DNA from: Euborellia annulipes
Taxonomy: Eukaryota > Arthropoda > Insecta > Dermaptera > Anisolabididae
Direction of reading: 5' to 3'
NCBI GenBank assembly: GCA_023213315.1
Contig: JAKCPI010008017.1
Span: 94,494-158,493 of the forward strand
DNA length: 64,000 bases
The notes beneath the pieces are model-generated. The model searched no databases. It worked only from the letters and a program-made list of their open reading frames with translations, and was not told where the DNA came from. The translations under genes were made by a program, and so were the position numbers. Shown in pieces: positions 61,260-64,000 of this stretch (positions within the stretch are counted from its first letter, which is position 1; every line of letters begins with the position of its first letter).

Positions 61260-61530
61260 TATTCCCAGCATTTTATTTATTAAATCAGCCAACAACGCCT
61301 GGTCACGCAGGCAACCTGCCAAACATACAAAAATCGACTGGCCATATCTTCATTTATCCTCTCCAATCACTAAACTTTACCACAAAAAGCATCTTTTTAA
61401 ATCTTTATTCTAATCTTATTCCTCTTTTATTTTTGTTTTTCCTCAAAAAAAAAAGCCACTACTAGAGAAGGGCACATTTTCTCTTCTGGAAAATTGCCTC
61501 TGAGCCCAACGTTCTGATATTTTCATTAAT
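61260..61530. other. No recognisable feature
   Basis: Unique AT-rich DNA. Confidence 0.35.
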
Positions 61531-61532
61531 TT

Positions 61533-61612
61533 TTTTTTTTTTTTTAATGAATGCCTGGGATCGAACACAGATCGCCTTGACAAAAGACCGCTGTGCGTTA
61601 ATCCCTATTCCA
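61533..61612 (-). mobile_element. Short tRNA-derived retroposon
   Basis: Plus-strand T-run (61533-61548), then GCCTGGGATCGAACACAGA, the complement of a B-box (GTGTTCGATCC), and CCGCTGTGCGTTAATCCC, an A-box side. So essentially tRNA plus poly(A), with no SINE body. Confidence 0.6.
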
Positions 61613-62437
61613 CTCCCACTGTTTAATTTGAAATAAAAAATTCCTAATAAATATTTAAATAGACCAATTTATAATATTAAATGACTATTCATTTAAAATT
61701 TTTTCTTTTATCTTTGACAATATAATTATACCTTTTAGTTTAGAATGCGCTCTTAAATGCAACTCCTTTAAAATTATTCACAATTTTCAAAGTAAATTAG
61801 ATTCTTTTTTAATAGTTACTTTAGATTTAATAAAAGCCTAGTGAGATAAAATATGGAAATTTACCAATACTTTAAATACAGTATAAAAAAAAAAAAGGAA
61901 GAAAGGTATTTTTTGGTTGAGGAAAATACTTTTGCTTGAAAAAGAATGTCACTTTGAATTTTATTGACTTTTCGTGCGTTATTTTCTTGTAGAAACACAT
62001 GTGCAGTATCTGAGGCTCTCGAGGCGTTGATTTCCACGCTTCTTGGATATTAAATTTTAAACAATTGCCGCTTCGGGTAGTAAAATTCCTACTCTGAGTA
62101 TCCGAGGTCACGACCGAACATCTCAAAACAATGTTTATGCCTTTAAACCAAGTTGATGGTTCTAGATTCAAAACAAAGCTCTGAAATAATTGCCAGCTTC
62201 ATCATGTAAACATAATTAAATCCCTTACCTATAATGAACAAGAGATTTTTCAATGGTAGTATATCAAAAAGAATATTTTTTAAAATATTTTTCTACATAC
62301 AATTCTTCATCGTTTATTATAATTTATAATCAACAAAATTATACGATTCCCTTTGTTTATTGTAGTGTTATTTGGTATTTAATATAAATAAAACAAAATT
62401 TAAATTTGTTCGAGAAGCAAACTTATAATCTCTAGAT
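61613..62437. other. AT-rich DNA, no gene
   Basis: The minus-strand open frame at 61872-62171 has no splice sites or recognisable motif. 61990-62120 is somewhat GC-richer. Confidence 0.4.
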
Positions 62438-62690
62438 CAGTGGTTTCCAAACTTTATGTTACAACGCCTCCCTTATAAATATTTAATCGTATGACGCCTC
62501 CCCCCTCTCCACCCAATTTTATAAAATAATACAAAAACAAAAGAAAAATATATATAAATTTATGTAAAAATATTTTTTTATTTATTCTTATTTATAAAAC
62601 TAGCTATAATTTCCTCGCTGTGGCTAATATTCGCGCTTCCCCTTAAACTAGTCTGCGCCTCCCCAGGGAAAGAGGAGGCTTAACTTGTTA
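62438..62690. mobile_element. hAT-like remnant
   Basis: CAGTGGTTTCCAAACTTTAT at the left is a typical hAT-like terminus. ACGCCTCCC-type words recur inside. The right end and duplication were not found. Confidence 0.5.
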
Positions 62691-63132
62691 ATGGCCTAAA
62701 TTATTTTGAAAAGAAAGTTATACAATAGCTCATAATATATAATCATTTCTACATTATTAATTATTGCAAGCTTCTCTTTTAGAAAACCATTTGGCATTTC
62801 ATGATAATCTAAAACTAGGGCTTTTACAAATGTATTATGATCATTTTTAGCGTGTTTGGAATATTAATATGATTTAATATATAAAAATAAAAACAAGAGA
62901 GAAAGAGAGATGGTTAAGAAATCGTTGAGCCCGGAAATTCCTTTAATGGAATGTCAGTGTGGTTTTGTCGAGGATTAAATTTTCTAGATCAAGAATCTTA
63001 TGTTATGTTGAGTTCTTATGTATCATATAGGCCTAAAAAAGTTTTATTTTTTTACTGATTCATAAAGAAAAAAATTGTATTATTCTTCATGTGTCAACCT
63101 AGGCCAAGGAAGATCTGTGTTTCTTTTTACTT
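62691..63132. other. AT-rich DNA, no gene
   Basis: Nothing recognisable. Confidence 0.4.
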
Positions 63133-63454
63133 TTCTCTCACCTCTATATATGTTAATATATAGAGAGAAAGTATTGGTTTCATGTCAAAAATTCGATATC
63201 GACATTTTGATGGATATACACGTGTTTGATCAAATGTAGGCCCTATACTCTCATTTTGCTCTCAAAATTGTATGAAGCCCACTTTACTCTTGTAGTTTAT
63301 AGTTAAGATAGGAGAAATTGTAGCCATAGTAACAAAATATAAATATTTTTTCATGTTTATAAATTTTACATCTTGAATTCAAATGTACCCTACTGTCGGA
63401 AACTAAATATATGTAGACACAAAAAATCTGGTGCGACCAGTACCAGATTTTATT
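63133..63454 (+). mobile_element. Element C copy with internal deletion and collapsed hairpin
   Basis: 5' palindrome (TCTCTCACCTCTATATATGT...GAGAGAAAG), head block, jump to CCCACTTTACTCTTGTAG, degraded X-box GTAGCCATAGTAAC (63320-63333), GTCGGAAACTAAATATATG. The hairpin is reduced to CTGGTGCGACCAGTACCAG. Confidence 0.85.
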
Positions 63455-64000
63455 TATTCGGAAACAAGAACACATGAATAAATTTTAAAAATTCAAACAT
63501 TTTGTGAAATTTTTTTATTTAGAAGCTTTTTCTTTTTTATAAGGTTAAGATTTATTAAATCCAAAAACTCTACACTTAAATCTGTTATAATTCTGACATT
63601 TTTTATAAACATTTTTTTGGTAAGGTACAATATAATTCTAACTGCATCCATCATTTTTTCGATCTGTCTTCAACAAAACATCCATAAAGAAAGAGTCGTA
63701 TTTTCGTTATTCTCTCATTCAAACGGCAAGGAAACACCTCCAATTAATTTATCACGAGCAAAAGTGCGAGCATTTGAATTTCTTCAGAAGATCAGCGCAA
63801 ACATCTAGAGAGTAGAAGAAGAAAACTAAGATGGATGACGAGAGGCGGGACAAGAATAAAAACAATGATAAATAAGACATTGTGGAGATGCAAACGAGCG
63901 CTACTGTCCGTTGTTTCTGGTTCACCAAGCTCGATTCAACAACCGATGATTCGCCTCCGCGAATTTACGTTGGCTAAAATTCAAAAACAATGGATGTTAA
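63455..64000. other. Unique DNA, possibly exon-proximal at 63700-63985
   Basis: 63700-63985 is less AT-rich and repeat-free. It holds short open frames (for example ETPPINLSRAKVRAFEFL, and DIVEMQTSATVRCFWFTKL from 63877), none with a clear start plus splice sites. Undetermined; more sequence to the right would be needed to judge. Confidence 0.25.

Noticed and set aside
61872..62171. 99-codon minus-strand open frame
   Set aside because: No motif, no splice sites and Lys/Phe-rich ends; not distinguishable from chance.
63617..63808. Small secreted peptide gene
   Set aside because: The hydrophobic start suggests a signal peptide, but the frame begins with TTG, not ATG, and no acceptor is evident.
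1..64000. CRISPR array or prokaryotic operon
   Set aside because: No regularly spaced identical direct repeats; repeats are dispersed, in both orientations, and of SINE/MITE type.

Overview
The window is nuclear DNA of an animal, almost certainly an invertebrate. It is strongly AT-rich. It has no bacterial-style gene packing, and nearly everything recognisable is a dispersed eukaryotic repeat: tRNA-derived SINEs, hAT-type and pogo-type MITEs, foldback elements carrying hammerhead-like motifs, and one decayed non-LTR retrotransposon. A TATA + TCAGT initiator pair and the style of the non-LTR reverse transcriptase make an arthropod (perhaps a crustacean) my weak preference. No species can be named from this sequence.

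Host gene content is very small. The best candidates are a terminal coding exon at 40299-40412, two short exons with GTAAGT donors at 41765-41803 and 41903-41970, and a TATA/Inr promoter with a first exon at 9752-10004. I do not recognise the encoded peptides. Several GC-richer, repeat-free islands (about 0.7, 8.2, 18.6, 23.9, 31.1, 37.2, 42.5, 48.1 and 60.3 kb) look like regulatory or exon-proximal DNA between the repeats. The overall picture is intronic or intergenic DNA around one or two spread-out genes.

Repeat layout: (1) 'element C' is a non-coding family of roughly 0.9 kb with an AT-rich 5' hairpin, a perfect 14-bp RFX/X-box-like palindrome inside and a 79-bp terminal hairpin. At least 14 whole or partial copies run from 1 to 63.4 kb. 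I do not recognise it, and it is my best candidate for an undescribed element. (2) SINE-A (about 17 copies), SINE-B (about 8) and SINE-3 (4) are tRNA-derived. SINE-A and SINE-B have different heads but share a tail domain. (3) hAT-type MITEs have clear 8-bp target duplications at 192-436, 1402-2156 (with a second one nested at 1807-2082), 18037-18329, 32937-33207 and 59366-59645, plus less certain copies. (4) Foldback elements carry CTGANGA...GAAA hammerhead-like cores, most strikingly at 50365-50738 and 53972-54179, probably Penelope-like or retrozyme-type remnants. (5) A jockey-like reverse transcriptase pseudogene lies on the minus strand at 56347-58035.

The target duplications allow insertions to be ordered. 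SINE-A entered element C at 5.9 kb, SINE-A entered SINE-A at 26.07 kb, hAT entered hAT at 1.8 kb, and a 216-bp element entered element C at 10.96 kb. One stretch (38790-39190) looks like low-quality consensus rather than real DNA.
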